DNA from: Bacillota bacterium
Lineage (GTDB): Bacteria; Bacillota; Clostridia; Peptostreptococcales; Anaerovoracaceae
Length of the DNA stretch: 11,220 nucleotides
NCBI GenBank assembly: GCA_016283945.1
Contig: JAEENW010000018.1
Location: 1 to 11,220, forward strand
Direction of reading: 5' to 3'
The notes below the pieces were generated by a model, which was not told the origin of the DNA, did no database searches, and saw nothing but the letters and a program-made list of their open reading frames with translations. Position 1 is the first letter of the stretch. Each line of letters starts with the position of its first letter. Of this stretch, positions 1 to 6,966 are shown piece after piece. A program made the translations under genes and the position numbers.

Positions 1-1
1 G

Positions 2-1918
2 GAGAAGGATGCTGAGCAGTGGTACTCCGTCGCCGACGAGTGGGACGGTGACGTTCCTGAGACCGATGAGGTTGAGCTCCCGGAGGACGACGAGGAGTAC
101 CTCGGAGCCGAGGAAGCCTTCGCCGCTGTCAACGAGAAGCAGTATCCCGCTGACTACACCGTCACTCTCGACGACGGCTACACCTATACCTTCAGCGGCT
201 GGGACGACGGAACTCTCGACGAGCAGGACCGCGTGGTCACCTTCAAGGGGACCTGGACCAAGGAGAAGGATCCTGAGCAGTGGTACACCGTGGTCTACGA
301 GTGGGACGGCGACGTTCCCGCGGACGCTGAGCTCCCGGTCGACGAGGAGGAATACCTCGGACCCGACGCGGCCAAGGAAGCTGTAGACACCACCTACACC
401 GGCGAGACCGAGATTACCGACGAGGCGGGTTTCATCCACAGCTTCAGCGGCTGGGATGCCGGCACCGTCAACCAGAACGAACGCACCGTCACCTTCTACG
501 GCGAGTGGACCAGCGAGAAGGATCCCGGACAGTGGTACAGCGTTGTCTACGAGTGGGAGAACGCTCCTGAGAGCGAGACTCTCCCTGTAGACGAGAACGA
601 GTACCTCGGCCTCAAGGAGGCCAAGGCCGCTGTTGACACCACCTACACCGCGGAGACCGTGGTGACCGACGATGAGGACGCCACCTACACCTTCAGCGGC
701 TGGGACGAGGGCACCGTCGAGGGCCAGGTCGTCACCTTCAGGGGTGAGTGGACCGTCGAGGAAGCCGAGAAGTTCACCGTAGTCTACGAGTGGACCGGCG
801 CCGAGAAGCTCACTGAAGAGCTCCCCGTCGATCAGAACGAGTACGACAGCGAGGAAGAGGCCAGAGCCGCGGTCGACACCACCTTCACCAGCAAGACCAA
901 GGCCAAGGGCACTGACAAGAGAGATTATACCTTCAGCGGCTGGGACGAGGGCACCCTCGAGGGCAGCGTCATCACCTTCGCCGGCAAGTGGACCAAGAAG
1001 TCCAACGAGAGCTCCGGCGGAGTCGACGTGACACTGACCTACGAGTCCAACGGCGGCACCAAGTTCGCCAAGGAAGGCTACGCCAAGAATACCGTCGTTC
1101 AGCTCACCAAGGTACCCAAGAAGGAGGGCTACACCTTCACCGGATGGCACAGCGATCCCGAGCTGACCGACAAGATCGACGAGATCAAGATGACCTCCGA
1201 CAAGACCGTATACGCCGGCTGGAAGAAGACCGACGTACCGCCATGGCTCAACGGCGACGATCACTTCGCCTACATCGTAGGATACGTGGACGGAACCGTC
1301 CAGCCGGACGCCAACATCACCAGGGCTGAGGTCGCGACCGTGTTCTTCAGACTTCTGAAGGGCGATGTCCGCGACGAGAACCTCGCCTACGAGAACAGCT
1401 TCAACGATGTCGAAGAAGGAATGTGGTTCAACACCGCCATCTCGACCCTCGAGAAGCTCGGCATCGTAAACGGCTACGCCGACGGCGGATTCCACCCGAA
1501 CGATCCGATCACCAGGGCTGAGTTCACCAAGATGGCCGCGATGTTCGATGACAGAGACGCCGGCATCGACGCCGACTTCAGCGACATCAGCGAGCACTGG
1601 GCCAGCGATGAGATCAGCAAGGCCGCGGAGAACGGCTGGGTCGACGGCTATGAGGACGGAAGCTTCCTCCCCGACGCCAAGATCAAGCGCTGCGAGGCCA
1701 TGGCTATCATCAACAGGGTACTTGGAAGGCTCCCGCAGAGCAAGGACGATCTGCTCCCCGGCATGGTCGAGTGGCCGGACAACATGAACGAGTCCAAGTG
1801 GTTCTACCTGCACGTACAGGAGGCCACCAACAGCCACGAGTGCGACCACAGGGAGGACGGCACCGAGTTCTGGACCGAGCTCACCGAGATTCCCGACTGG
1901 ACCAGATACGAGAGGTAG
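2..1918 (+). CDS. SLH-domain cell-surface protein with SHIRT-like and InlB-type repeats (5' end missing)
   Basis: This is a secreted surface protein, probably held to the cell wall by its SLH domains; its binding target is unknown. The frame is open from base 2, so the true start and signal peptide lie outside the window; 638 residues are visible. In order they are: four acidic SHIRT-like repeats (about residues 7-333, each ending in a YTFSGWD...VTF.G.W pattern), one InlB/Listeria-Bacteroides B-repeat (about 341-410, ending in VYAGWKKT), and three SLH domains (about 415-455, 463-515, 524-576) with TRAEVA, TRAEFT and the altered KRCEAM motif. A tail of about 60 residues contains WFYLHVQEATNSH, a pattern I associate with clostridial SLH proteins. 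SHIRT repeats are known as stiff rods that project adhesins, so a stalk or adhesin role is likely. Isoleucine is almost always ATC, unlike the ATA-rich genes nearby, which suggests high expression. Two terminators follow the TAG stop. Confidence 0.9.
   Translation, partial: EKDAEQWYSVADEWDGDVPETDEVELPEDDEEYLGAEEAFAAVNEKQYPADYTVTLDDGYTYTFSGWDDGTLDEQDRVVTFKGTWTKEKDPEQWYTVVYEWDGDVPADAELPVDEEEYLGPDAAKEAVDTTYTGETEITDEAGFIHSFSGWDAGTVNQNERTVTFYGEWTSEKDPGQWYSVVYEWENAPESETLPVDENEYLGLKEAKAAVDTTYTAETVVTDDEDATYTFSGWDEGTVEGQVVTFRGEWTVEEAEKFTVVYEWTGAEKLTEELPVDQNEYDSEEEARAAVDTTFTSKTKAKGTDKRDYTFSGWDEGTLEGSVITFAGKWTKKSNESSGGVDVTLTYESNGGTKFAKEGYAKNTVVQLTKVPKKEGYTFTGWHSDPELTDKIDEIKMTSDKTVYAGWKKTDVPPWLNGDDHFAYIVGYVDGTVQPDANITRAEVATVFFRLLKGDVRDENLAYENSFNDVEEGMWFNTAISTLEKLGIVNGYADGGFHPNDPITRAEFTKMAAMFDDRDAGIDADFSDISEHWASDEISKAAENGWVDGYEDGSFLPDAKIKRCEAMAIINRVLGRLPQSKDDLLPGMVEWPDNMNESKWFYLHVQEATNSHECDHREDGTEFWTELTEIPDWTRYER
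20..1000 (+). repeat. Four tandem SHIRT-like protein repeats
   Basis: Four in-frame repeats can be aligned on the WY[ST]VV.EW opening, which begins near 20, 281, 533 and 770 (the last reads KFTVVYEW). The intervals are 261, 252 and 237 bases (87, 84 and 79 codons). Each repeat has an E.LP.....EY block, an A.VDTT[YF]T block (degenerate in the first) and a closing [YH][TS]FSGWD..GT...VTF.G.WT block. The closing block is almost identical at DNA level in copies 3 and 4 (around 685-725 and 925-965), as expected after recent duplication. More copies may lie upstream of the window. Confidence 0.8.
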
Positions 1919-1950
1919 ATCCTTAGCAAGGTCCGGATCATAAAAGCATT

Positions 1951-1984
1951 AAAAGAGCGCCCGCCGGCCGGCGGGCGCTCTTTC
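1951..1984 (+). terminator. Rho-independent terminator of the SLH gene
   Basis: A perfect 26-base palindrome, GC-rich and starting GAGCGCCCGCC (1955-1980), is flanked by AAAA on the left and TTT on the right. It sits 36 bases after the SLH stop codon. The flanking A and T runs mean it could also stop transcription arriving from the minus strand. Confidence 0.9.
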
Positions 1985-2011
1985 TGTTGATATGAAGAGC
2001 TCAGCGGTATC

Positions 2012-2045
2012 AAAGACCCCCGCGTCGTACGCGGGGGTCTGTTTT
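2012..2045. terminator. Second hairpin terminator, between convergent genes
   Basis: A perfect 11-bp stem (AGACCCCCGCG, 2014-2024, pairing with 2030-2040) closes a 5-base TCGTA loop. On the plus strand it is followed by GTTTT; on the minus strand by only TTTG. It lies 17 bases beyond the yhbY stop codon and is probably that gene's terminator, while also backing up the stronger hairpin at 1955-1980 for plus-strand transcripts. Confidence 0.8.
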
Positions 2046-2057
2046 AACGCGCGGCTG

Positions 2058-2354
2058 TCAAGGAAGCAGTATCTTCCGATCTTCCTCTTCCGCGGCCTGC
2101 CTGTAGAGCACGAAGCGGCGCCCTATGGCCTGCACGTACTCGGCGCCCAGAGCCTCAGCCGCTGCGTTGGCGGCGGCCTTGGGATCGAGCTCGGAGCCCT
2201 CCTGGATCTTGACCTTCATCAGCTCATGAGCGCCCAGGTAGCGCTCCATCTCGCCGAGGACCTTGTCTGTGAGGTCCTGCTTTCCGATATATACCGCGGG
2301 CTCGAGCTCCGTCGCCAGAGCCTTGAGGTACGCTCTCTGTTTTCCTGTAAGCAT
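2058..2354 (-). CDS. yhbY: YhbY/YqeI-family RNA-binding protein (CRM domain)
   Basis: This 98-residue protein matches the single-domain CRM family, whose members associate with the pre-50S ribosome. It has the expected length and landmarks: MLTGKQRAYLKALA at the N-terminus, VYIGKQDLTDKVL (21-33), the HELMKVKI strand (43-50), VQAIGRRFVLYR (74-85) and the closing KILLP. One feature is odd: the GxxG RNA-contact loop, GKGG or GSNG in the Bacillus and E. coli proteins as I remember them, reads GKQD here, so the second glycine is lost. The ATG at 2354 has a distant AGGA about 11 bases upstream. The gene follows the acyl-CoA synthetase gene by 41 bases, with a small GCCCG/CGGGC hairpin in the gap that lacks a T run, so the two probably share a transcript. 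Confidence 0.9.
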   Translation of the reverse strand: MLTGKQRAYLKALATELEPAVYIGKQDLTDKVLGEMERYLGAHELMKVKIQEGSELDPKAAANAAAEALGAEYVQAIGRRFVLYRQAAEEEDRKILLP

Positions 2355-2395
2355 GTCTTCTGTTGTCCTGTCTGCCCGAAAGGCGGGCGTCCTGC

Positions 2396-4150
2396 CTATA
2401 TCTGCTTGTACCTCTTGACCTTTCCGGTGGTCGTCTTCTCCATCGGCTCGTCGGTGATGTACTTCCTGTAGATGTGCTTGTAGGCCGGCAGCTCGGCGTT
2501 CAGGCTCTCGATGTCGTGCGAGGCGAGCTTCTCGATGGCTTCCCTGGTGTCCGCCTCGTAGAGCTCCTTCGCCGCTTCGGGATTATAGACTATCCTGACG
2601 CTGAGTATGAGGTCGGTCGGATCGTCCTCGCGCTTGGGCTCTCCGAAGACCATGCACTCGGAGACGTAGGGCAGGTTGTTTATCAGGGTCTCTATCTCTT
2701 CGGGATAGACGTTCTTGCCGTTCTTGAGCACGATGACGTTCTTCTTCCTGCCGCGTATCGTGACGAAGCCGTCGGAGTCCATGCTGGCGAGGTCGCCGGT
2801 GTGGAGCCAGCCGTCGCCCATGATGGCTTCGGTGTCCTCCTCGTCCTCGTAGTAGCCCATCATGACGTTCGGGCCGCGGACTATGATCTCTCCGATGCCC
2901 TCCTCGTTGGGATCCTCGATCATGACGTCGACGCCCGGGATGGCCTTTCCGACCGTTCCGAAGCGCAGGTTGGGGATGTTCTCTGCCGCGATGACCGGGG
3001 AGGCCTCGGTCATTCCGTAGCCCTGTACGACCTGGATGCCCATGTCGGTGAAGCTCTCGGCGACGACCGGGTCGAGCGGGGAAGCGCCGCTGATAATGTA
3101 CCTGAGCTTTCCGCCGAGCTTCTCGTGGACGTCCTTGAAGAGCCTGCGGCGGAGGTCGATCCCGCGCTTTCTGAGGAAGCGGGAGATCTTGACGCCCTTG
3201 GCGAAGGTCTTGTCCTTGCCCTGGCGCTTGATCTCGGACATGATGCGCTTGTGGATGGACTCGATAAGCAGCGGGACGCAGATGAATACGCTCACGCCGT
3301 ACTCGCAGATGTTCTTCTGGATGTACTTGAGGCCGTCGCAGAATACAGTGGTCATTCCGACGTAGCTCATCATGGTCTGGCCGGTGCTGCCGAAGGTGTG
3401 GTGGTAGGGCAGGAAGGCCATGTTGACATCGCCGGCGCGCAGATCCTCAGCGGAGCTGACGGACCAGCAGTTGTGCGTGATGTTGAACTGGGTGAGCATG
3501 ACCGCCTTGGAGAGCGAGGTCGTGCCGGAAGTGAACAGGATGATGGAGAGGGCGTTCCCGTCTACGGGAAGGGCCCTGTAGGCCGCGATGTCCTCCTCGG
3601 GGAGCTCGTAGCCCTTCTTCAGGAGCTCGGGAACGGAGAGGTATCCCTCCTTTTCCTCCATGCAGATGAAGGTGAGATCGTGTCCGCTGGCCTTGAGCTT
3701 CTCCATGTAGCCCGTGAGCGCGGGGTCGAAGATCACGGCGTCGGTCTTAGAGCGCTCGATGGAGCTCTCGAACTCGTCATAGGGGAGGTCCTTGTCGAGG
3801 GGCACGGTGATGCCGAGGCCGCAGAGCTGGGCGTAGTAGCCGAGCATCCACTCGTAGCGGTTCTTGCCTATGACAGCGAGACGCTTTCCCTGAAGCCCTA
3901 TGGACATGAGGGCGGCTCCGAGGCGGTCGACCTCCTCGCGGAGCTTGAGGAAGCTGACCTTCCTGTACTCCGCGGCGGCGGCCTTGGTCTCCTTCTTGAT
4001 CTTTATGATGTAGGCGGGCAGATCCTTGAATCGCTTTGCGCAGCCGTCGAGCAGCTCCCTGATGTCGTGATAGAGGGGGAGATCCCTCTCGCACTTGAGC
4101 TGGGGGACCTGCAGCCTGATGTGGCCGGCGGCTAAGCTGTTTTCAGTCAT
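2396..4150 (-). CDS. AMP-binding long-chain acyl-CoA synthetase-like enzyme
   Basis: A 584-residue member of the ANL adenylate-forming superfamily, probably activating a fatty acid with ATP and CoA in the cytoplasm (an AMP-forming long-chain fatty acid:CoA ligase). Visible motifs are the phosphate-binding loop FTSGTTSLSKAVMLT (206-220), YGMTE (378-382), WLHTGDL (448-454), GRKKNVIVLKNGKNVYP (467-483) and the C-terminal catalytic lysine K577 in TTTGKVKRYK. All core motifs are intact; the loop has S where many members have G (TSGTTS, not TSGTTG). I chose the ATG at 4150 because GGAGG sits 7 bases before it. An in-frame ATG at 4201 would add 17 residues but has no such site. No acyl-carrier or thioesterase domain is fused. 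Exact chain length and whether the acceptor is CoA or a carrier protein cannot be read from sequence. yhbY follows on the same strand. Confidence 0.88.
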   Translation of the reverse strand: MTENSLAAGHIRLQVPQLKCERDLPLYHDIRELLDGCAKRFKDLPAYIIKIKKETKAAAAEYRKVSFLKLREEVDRLGAALMSIGLQGKRLAVIGKNRYEWMLGYYAQLCGLGITVPLDKDLPYDEFESSIERSKTDAVIFDPALTGYMEKLKASGHDLTFICMEEKEGYLSVPELLKKGYELPEEDIAAYRALPVDGNALSIILFTSGTTSLSKAVMLTQFNITHNCWSVSSAEDLRAGDVNMAFLPYHHTFGSTGQTMMSYVGMTTVFCDGLKYIQKNICEYGVSVFICVPLLIESIHKRIMSEIKRQGKDKTFAKGVKISRFLRKRGIDLRRRLFKDVHEKLGGKLRYIISGASPLDPVVAESFTDMGIQVVQGYGMTEASPVIAAENIPNLRFGTVGKAIPGVDVMIEDPNEEGIGEIIVRGPNVMMGYYEDEEDTEAIMGDGWLHTGDLASMDSDGFVTIRGRKKNVIVLKNGKNVYPEEIETLINNLPYVSECMVFGEPKREDDPTDLILSVRIVYNPEAAKELYEADTREAIEKLASHDIESLNAELPAYKHIYRKYITDEPMEKTTTGKVKRYKQI

Positions 4151-4177
4151 TATTATCCTCCGTGTATCGCCATTTAC

Positions 4178-4191
4178 GCCACATGTGTGGC
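4178..4191. promoter_or_regulatory. Palindrome in the acyl-CoA synthetase leader
   Basis: A perfect inverted repeat GCCACA-TG-TGTGGC lies in the 5' leader, 27 bases before the start codon. It may be a second operator. A stable RNA hairpin is less likely because the spacer is only 2 bases. Confidence 0.35.
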
Positions 4192-4206
4192 ATAACGGCA
4201 CAATTT

Positions 4207-4223
4207 ACTGCAGATATTGCAGT
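4207..4223. promoter_or_regulatory. Palindrome over the acyl-CoA synthetase start site, probable operator
   Basis: A perfect 6-bp inverted repeat with a 5-base centre, ACTGCA-GATAT-TGCAGT. It begins 1 base downstream of the -10 box and spans the predicted transcription start, a position suited to repression. I do not recognise the regulator. Confidence 0.5.
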
Positions 4224-4224
4224 T

Positions 4225-4254
4225 ATTATATCACAGGGGGAGGATAATGGGTAA
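4225..4254 (-). promoter_or_regulatory. Promoter of the acyl-CoA synthetase gene
   Basis: On the minus strand an extended -10 box, TGATATAAT (4225-4233), is preceded after 18 bases (counted from TATAAT) by a weak -35 element, TTACCC (4249-4254). The predicted start point is near 4218, giving a leader of about 68 bases before the ATG at 4150. The stretch farther upstream (4255-4300) is strongly AT-rich, unlike the rest of the window, and could act as an UP element. Confidence 0.7.
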
Positions 4255-4283
4255 TATTATTTAGAGTAATTTGGTATAGATAT

Positions 4284-4298
4284 ATTAGATAATCTAAT
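4284..4298. promoter_or_regulatory. AT-rich palindrome upstream of the acyl-CoA synthetase promoter
   Basis: A perfect 15-base palindrome, ATTAGAT-A-ATCTAAT, lies about 30 bases upstream of the -35 element in an AT-rich stretch. The position suits an activator or an upstream operator. Its TTAG/CTAA arms resemble those of the GTTAG palindromes near 10202 and 10315, but with a 5-base rather than 6-base centre. Confidence 0.4.
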
Positions 4299-4333
4299 GT
4301 TGAATACGAGGTAATAGCGATAAGCGGATCCAT

Positions 4334-4379
4334 AAAAAGATCCCGCCGGACGGCCTGAAGAGCCTCCCGGCGGGGATCT
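4334..4379 (-). terminator. Rho-independent terminator of the four-gene exporter operon
   Basis: Read on the minus strand, a long GC-rich stem (AGATCCCCGCCGG at 4379-4367 pairing with 4349-4338, one bulged base) is followed by TTTTT (4338-4334). It lies about 20 bases after the stop codon of the TolC-like gene and separates that operon from the acyl-CoA synthetase promoter. Confidence 0.88.
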
Positions 4380-4398
4380 GACCGCGGCGCCGCGCGTC

Positions 4399-5622
4399 CT
4401 ATTCTTCGCTCTGCGGGCTGAGCCCGCCCTTCATGCGCCTGTAGACCTCGACGGCCTCCAGCAGATCGAGCCTGGCCGCGGTCACGGCGCGCTCTGCCTC
4501 TTCCAGGGCGTACTGCCTGTCGAGCAGGGCGTGTTTGGAGAGCATGCCCTTGGAGTGCTGAAGCTCAGCCGACTTGAGCCTCTCCTCTTCGAGCTTCAGC
4601 GCGCTCTCCGCGCTGCTCAGCGCGAGCTGCTTTTCCGGGATCGCCCTGTAAGCGCTCCGGAAGGCTATCCGGAACTCTTCCTCCGCGTTCGCGCGGTCGG
4701 CCTTCGCGGCGGTCTCGGACCTCTCGCCCTGGAAGCCTTCGGCGTAGCTTATGGCCTCCTTCTTGAGCCTGACGTCGAAGCTCGCGGCGAGCGCCGCCGG
4801 CATATCCTTCTCGCAATCGAAAGCGGTGATCTCCTCGGGCGCCGGCATGAGCGGCATTCCCGCGGGGTACATGCTTCCGGGGGTCGTCCGCGTGCCGTCC
4901 GTCCCGGCGGGGGTCTGTACAGCCGAAGCCGCGCTTCCCTCGCCGCAGAGGAATCCCAGCTGTCTGGCGAGCTGCTCGCGCTTCGCCTCGGCGGTTTCGG
5001 TCTTCTCCGCGATCTCGTCCAGGGCATGCCTCGCCTCACTGAGCTGAAGCCCGCTCGCCATACCGTAGCGGCTGAGTATCTCCAGCGACGCGAGGACTCT
5101 CTCGGCGGCCTCGCGGGCTCCGGCGAGGGACTTCAGGCCGTCGTCCAGCCTGAGTATGCCGGTGTATGCCTGCTGAGCGGCGCGTACCATCTCGGCCGCG
5201 GCCTTTTCCTTCTCGACCTTGGACAGCTTTATCTGGTAGACGACGCTGTCCCTCGTGAATATGGTCATATTAGCGGGATCCTGCAGCGCCTTGAGCTTCT
5301 TGTCGAGGAGCTGCGAGCCGGAACTTCCCATGACGAGCTCCTCTATATCCTCGTAGCGCAGCGTCCCGGGCAGCGTCTGGCTCTGTCCCGATATGCCGGG
5401 CTCGCCCGAGCCTGCCGCGCCTGTTCCGTCCGGAGCTTCAGCCGCCGCCTCCGCCGCGTGCCCGGGGACCGAGTAGCTCGGCTCCTCGTAGTCATCCGCG
5501 AAGGCGGGCATGGCGCTTCCGAGCGCCACGGCAAGCGCTGCGGCGGCGCACAGCGCTCTGATACCGATGCTTTTAATCTTTAGCTTCGCCCTCATGCCGA
5601 TGCTTTTCATCTTTCGCTTCAT
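4399..5622 (-). CDS. TolC-family-like exported helical protein, no visible beta-barrel segment
   Basis: A 407-residue protein that probably serves as the outer duct of the exporter encoded upstream. It has a very basic n-region (1-22), a hydrophobic core (23-38) and a likely signal peptidase site after A42 (PAFA|DD). A Gly/Pro/Ala/Glu-rich linker (43-85) follows. Then come two long helical halves, about 88-226 and 262-400, joined by a Thr/Pro/Gly-rich linker. Each half carries the TolC-type turn, RYGMASGLQLSEA (185-197) and HSKGMLSKHALLDRQ (356-370). In E. coli TolC a segment of several dozen residues forming barrel strands precedes these helices in each half; here only short stretches (115-135 and 282-310) occupy that place. 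The start at 5622 has AGGA 4 bases upstream and GGAGG 12 bases upstream; later in-frame ATGs at 5610 and 5595 are possible. The gene follows the fusion-protein gene by 18 bases. Confidence 0.78.
   Translation of the reverse strand: MKRKMKSIGMRAKLKIKSIGIRALCAAAALAVALGSAMPAFADDYEEPSYSVPGHAAEAAAEAPDGTGAAGSGEPGISGQSQTLPGTLRYEDIEELVMGSSGSQLLDKKLKALQDPANMTIFTRDSVVYQIKLSKVEKEKAAAEMVRAAQQAYTGILRLDDGLKSLAGAREAAERVLASLEILSRYGMASGLQLSEARHALDEIAEKTETAEAKREQLARQLGFLCGEGSAASAVQTPAGTDGTRTTPGSMYPAGMPLMPAPEEITAFDCEKDMPAALAASFDVRLKKEAISYAEGFQGERSETAAKADRANAEEEFRIAFRSAYRAIPEKQLALSSAESALKLEEERLKSAELQHSKGMLSKHALLDRQYALEEAERAVTAARLDLLEAVEVYRRMKGGLSPQSEE
5561..5620 (-). repeat. Tandem 33-bp duplication in the signal-peptide n-region
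   Basis: Two copies with a 33-base period begin at 5561 and 5594 and match at 24 of their first 27 bases. They encode the repeated pattern K[MI]KSIG[MI]R separated by AKL. The duplication lengthens the positively charged n-region of the TolC-like protein by 11 residues. Confidence 0.8.
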
Positions 5623-5640
5623 GATATCCTGCGCCTCCCG

Positions 5641-6966
5641 TCACTTTCCGGAGAACCTGACCTCCGCGCCCTCGTATATGCCCTTGGTGTCGATGCGGTC
5701 TATTATCTCGTCGCCCTCGGAGAGACCCGAAAGCACTATCGCCTCGGAGGGAGCCCTGTAGCCGAGCTCCACCTCGCGGGCAGCGGCTTTGCCTCCCTCG
5801 ATCACGAACACGTAGTCCCTGCCGTCCTTCTCAAAGGTCGCGCCTCCCGGTATGATCAGCGCGTCCTTCTCGTCGCAGAGAGTGAATATCACGTCGGTCT
5901 CGTAGCCCGTGTAGCTGGAGAGCGCCGCGGGGTCCTCCGGCCTCAGGCGCACCGTCACGCGGTACTCCTTGAGCCCGAGCGGGGAGACTCCCTCGTCGGC
6001 GTGGTCGTAGACCTCGCTGATGACGGCCGGGAAGCGCATGCTTCCGCCGCGCAGCTCCATCTTGAGCTCGGCCCTGTCGCCCGGCTTCAGGTAGGGCGCC
6101 ACGCTGGTGAGCACTGAGGTCTCGACGTAGATGTCCTCGCGGCTGCCTGAGATGACCGCGAGCGGCTGATAAGCCGCGACCGCTGAAAGCCCTTCGGCGG
6201 GGATCTCCTTGACGGTCCCGCTCGCCGGAGCCTTGACCGTGCACTTGGCTATCATGTCGTCGAGGTAGGAGACGCTGCTCGACTGCGCGCTTATCATCGC
6301 GCTGAGCTGCCTCTCCTCGCTGCGGTAGAACTCGTCGTTCAGGGCGCTCTCCGAGATGCCCTTGCTCTCGAGCTGCTGCTTCAGCCTGCTGCTCTGCTCG
6401 TACCTCGCCTCCGCGCTGCCGCTGCTCTCGAGCGCGCTGTCGTAGGCGAGCTTGGCCTTGTCGAGCTCGGCCTTGGAGACCGCGCCTATCTCGTAGAGCT
6501 CCTTAGAGGCGTTGTAGCTGTTCTCCGCGTCCGCGAGGGCGCTCTTCGCGAGCTCCGCGCCTTCCTTGACCTGGCTGAGGTATTCCTGAGGGCTGACCGA
6601 CATGAGGTTCCCGATCTGCAGCCCCGACAGCTGAGCTCTGTAGGCCGAGATCTGCGCCGCCGACTGGGCTCTCTGGTACTCGAACTCAGAGCTGTCGATG
6701 ACGAAGAGCACGTCTCCCTCGTTCACCGTCTGATTGGCGGAAACGCGGCTCTCGACGAGCCTCCCCGTGACCTCGGATATGACCGTGAGGTCGCTGCCCG
6801 AGCTTATCCTGCCCGTCTCGGTGTAGGTGTCGACCAGGCTTCCTCTTTCCGCCACGGCCTTCTTCACCTCCAGGGCGGAGCTCCCGCCCGAGAAGTATAT
6901 CGCCGCCGCGCCCGCGGCGACGACTGCCGCAAGCGCTATGATCTTCTTTGCAAGTCCTTTTTTCAT
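5641..6966 (-). CDS. Periplasmic-adaptor/membrane-fusion protein (MacA/HlyD/YknX-like)
   Basis: A 441-residue adaptor expected to be anchored in the membrane and to link the ABC permease to its outer partner. It has an N-terminal membrane anchor (about 8-26), the first half of a lipoyl/barrel-sandwich domain (about 54-92, with VTGRLVE...VNEGDVLFVID) and a long helical hairpin (about 95-240, Ala/Glu/Ser-rich with the turn near 115-130). The second lipoyl half is about 242-273 (CTVKAPASGTVKEIPAEG). A beta-barrel (about 278-375) and a C-terminal membrane-proximal domain (about 376-438, VVLSGL-like VLSGLSEGDEII) follow. No lipobox cysteine is seen. The ATG at 6966 has GAGGAAG about 5 bases upstream. 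The gene follows the permease after 114 bases with no convincing promoter and is followed by the TolC-like gene. The long hairpin is the part that contacts TolC in known tripartite pumps. Confidence 0.9.
   Translation of the reverse strand: MKKGLAKKIIALAAVVAAGAAAIYFSGGSSALEVKKAVAERGSLVDTYTETGRISSGSDLTVISEVTGRLVESRVSANQTVNEGDVLFVIDSSEFEYQRAQSAAQISAYRAQLSGLQIGNLMSVSPQEYLSQVKEGAELAKSALADAENSYNASKELYEIGAVSKAELDKAKLAYDSALESSGSAEARYEQSSRLKQQLESKGISESALNDEFYRSEERQLSAMISAQSSSVSYLDDMIAKCTVKAPASGTVKEIPAEGLSAVAAYQPLAVISGSREDIYVETSVLTSVAPYLKPGDRAELKMELRGGSMRFPAVISEVYDHADEGVSPLGLKEYRVTVRLRPEDPAALSSYTGYETDVIFTLCDEKDALIIPGGATFEKDGRDYVFVIEGGKAAAREVELGYRAPSEAIVLSGLSEGDEIIDRIDTKGIYEGAEVRFSGK

Noticed and set aside
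20..1000. Possible CRISPR or noncoding tandem repeat
   Set aside because: The units are 237-261 bases, in frame and conserved as protein, with no short direct repeat and unique spacer pattern.
2363..4135. Long open frame of about 590 codons on the plus strand
   Set aside because: It lies antisense to the acyl-CoA synthetase gene, whose motifs are clear. Its translation is a low-complexity Val/Leu/Gly/Asp mix with no domain; such antisense frames arise from GC-rich third positions.
4151..4201. N-terminal extension of the acyl-CoA synthetase with a Cys-containing start (MPLCHTCG)
   Set aside because: The ATG at 4150 has an ideal GGAGG 7 bases upstream. The extension lacks a ribosome-binding site and would cover the leader palindrome.
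4531..5583. Open frame of 350 codons on the plus strand
   Set aside because: Antisense to the TolC-like gene, which has a signal peptide, ribosome-binding site and terminator. The plus-strand product shows no recognisable domain.
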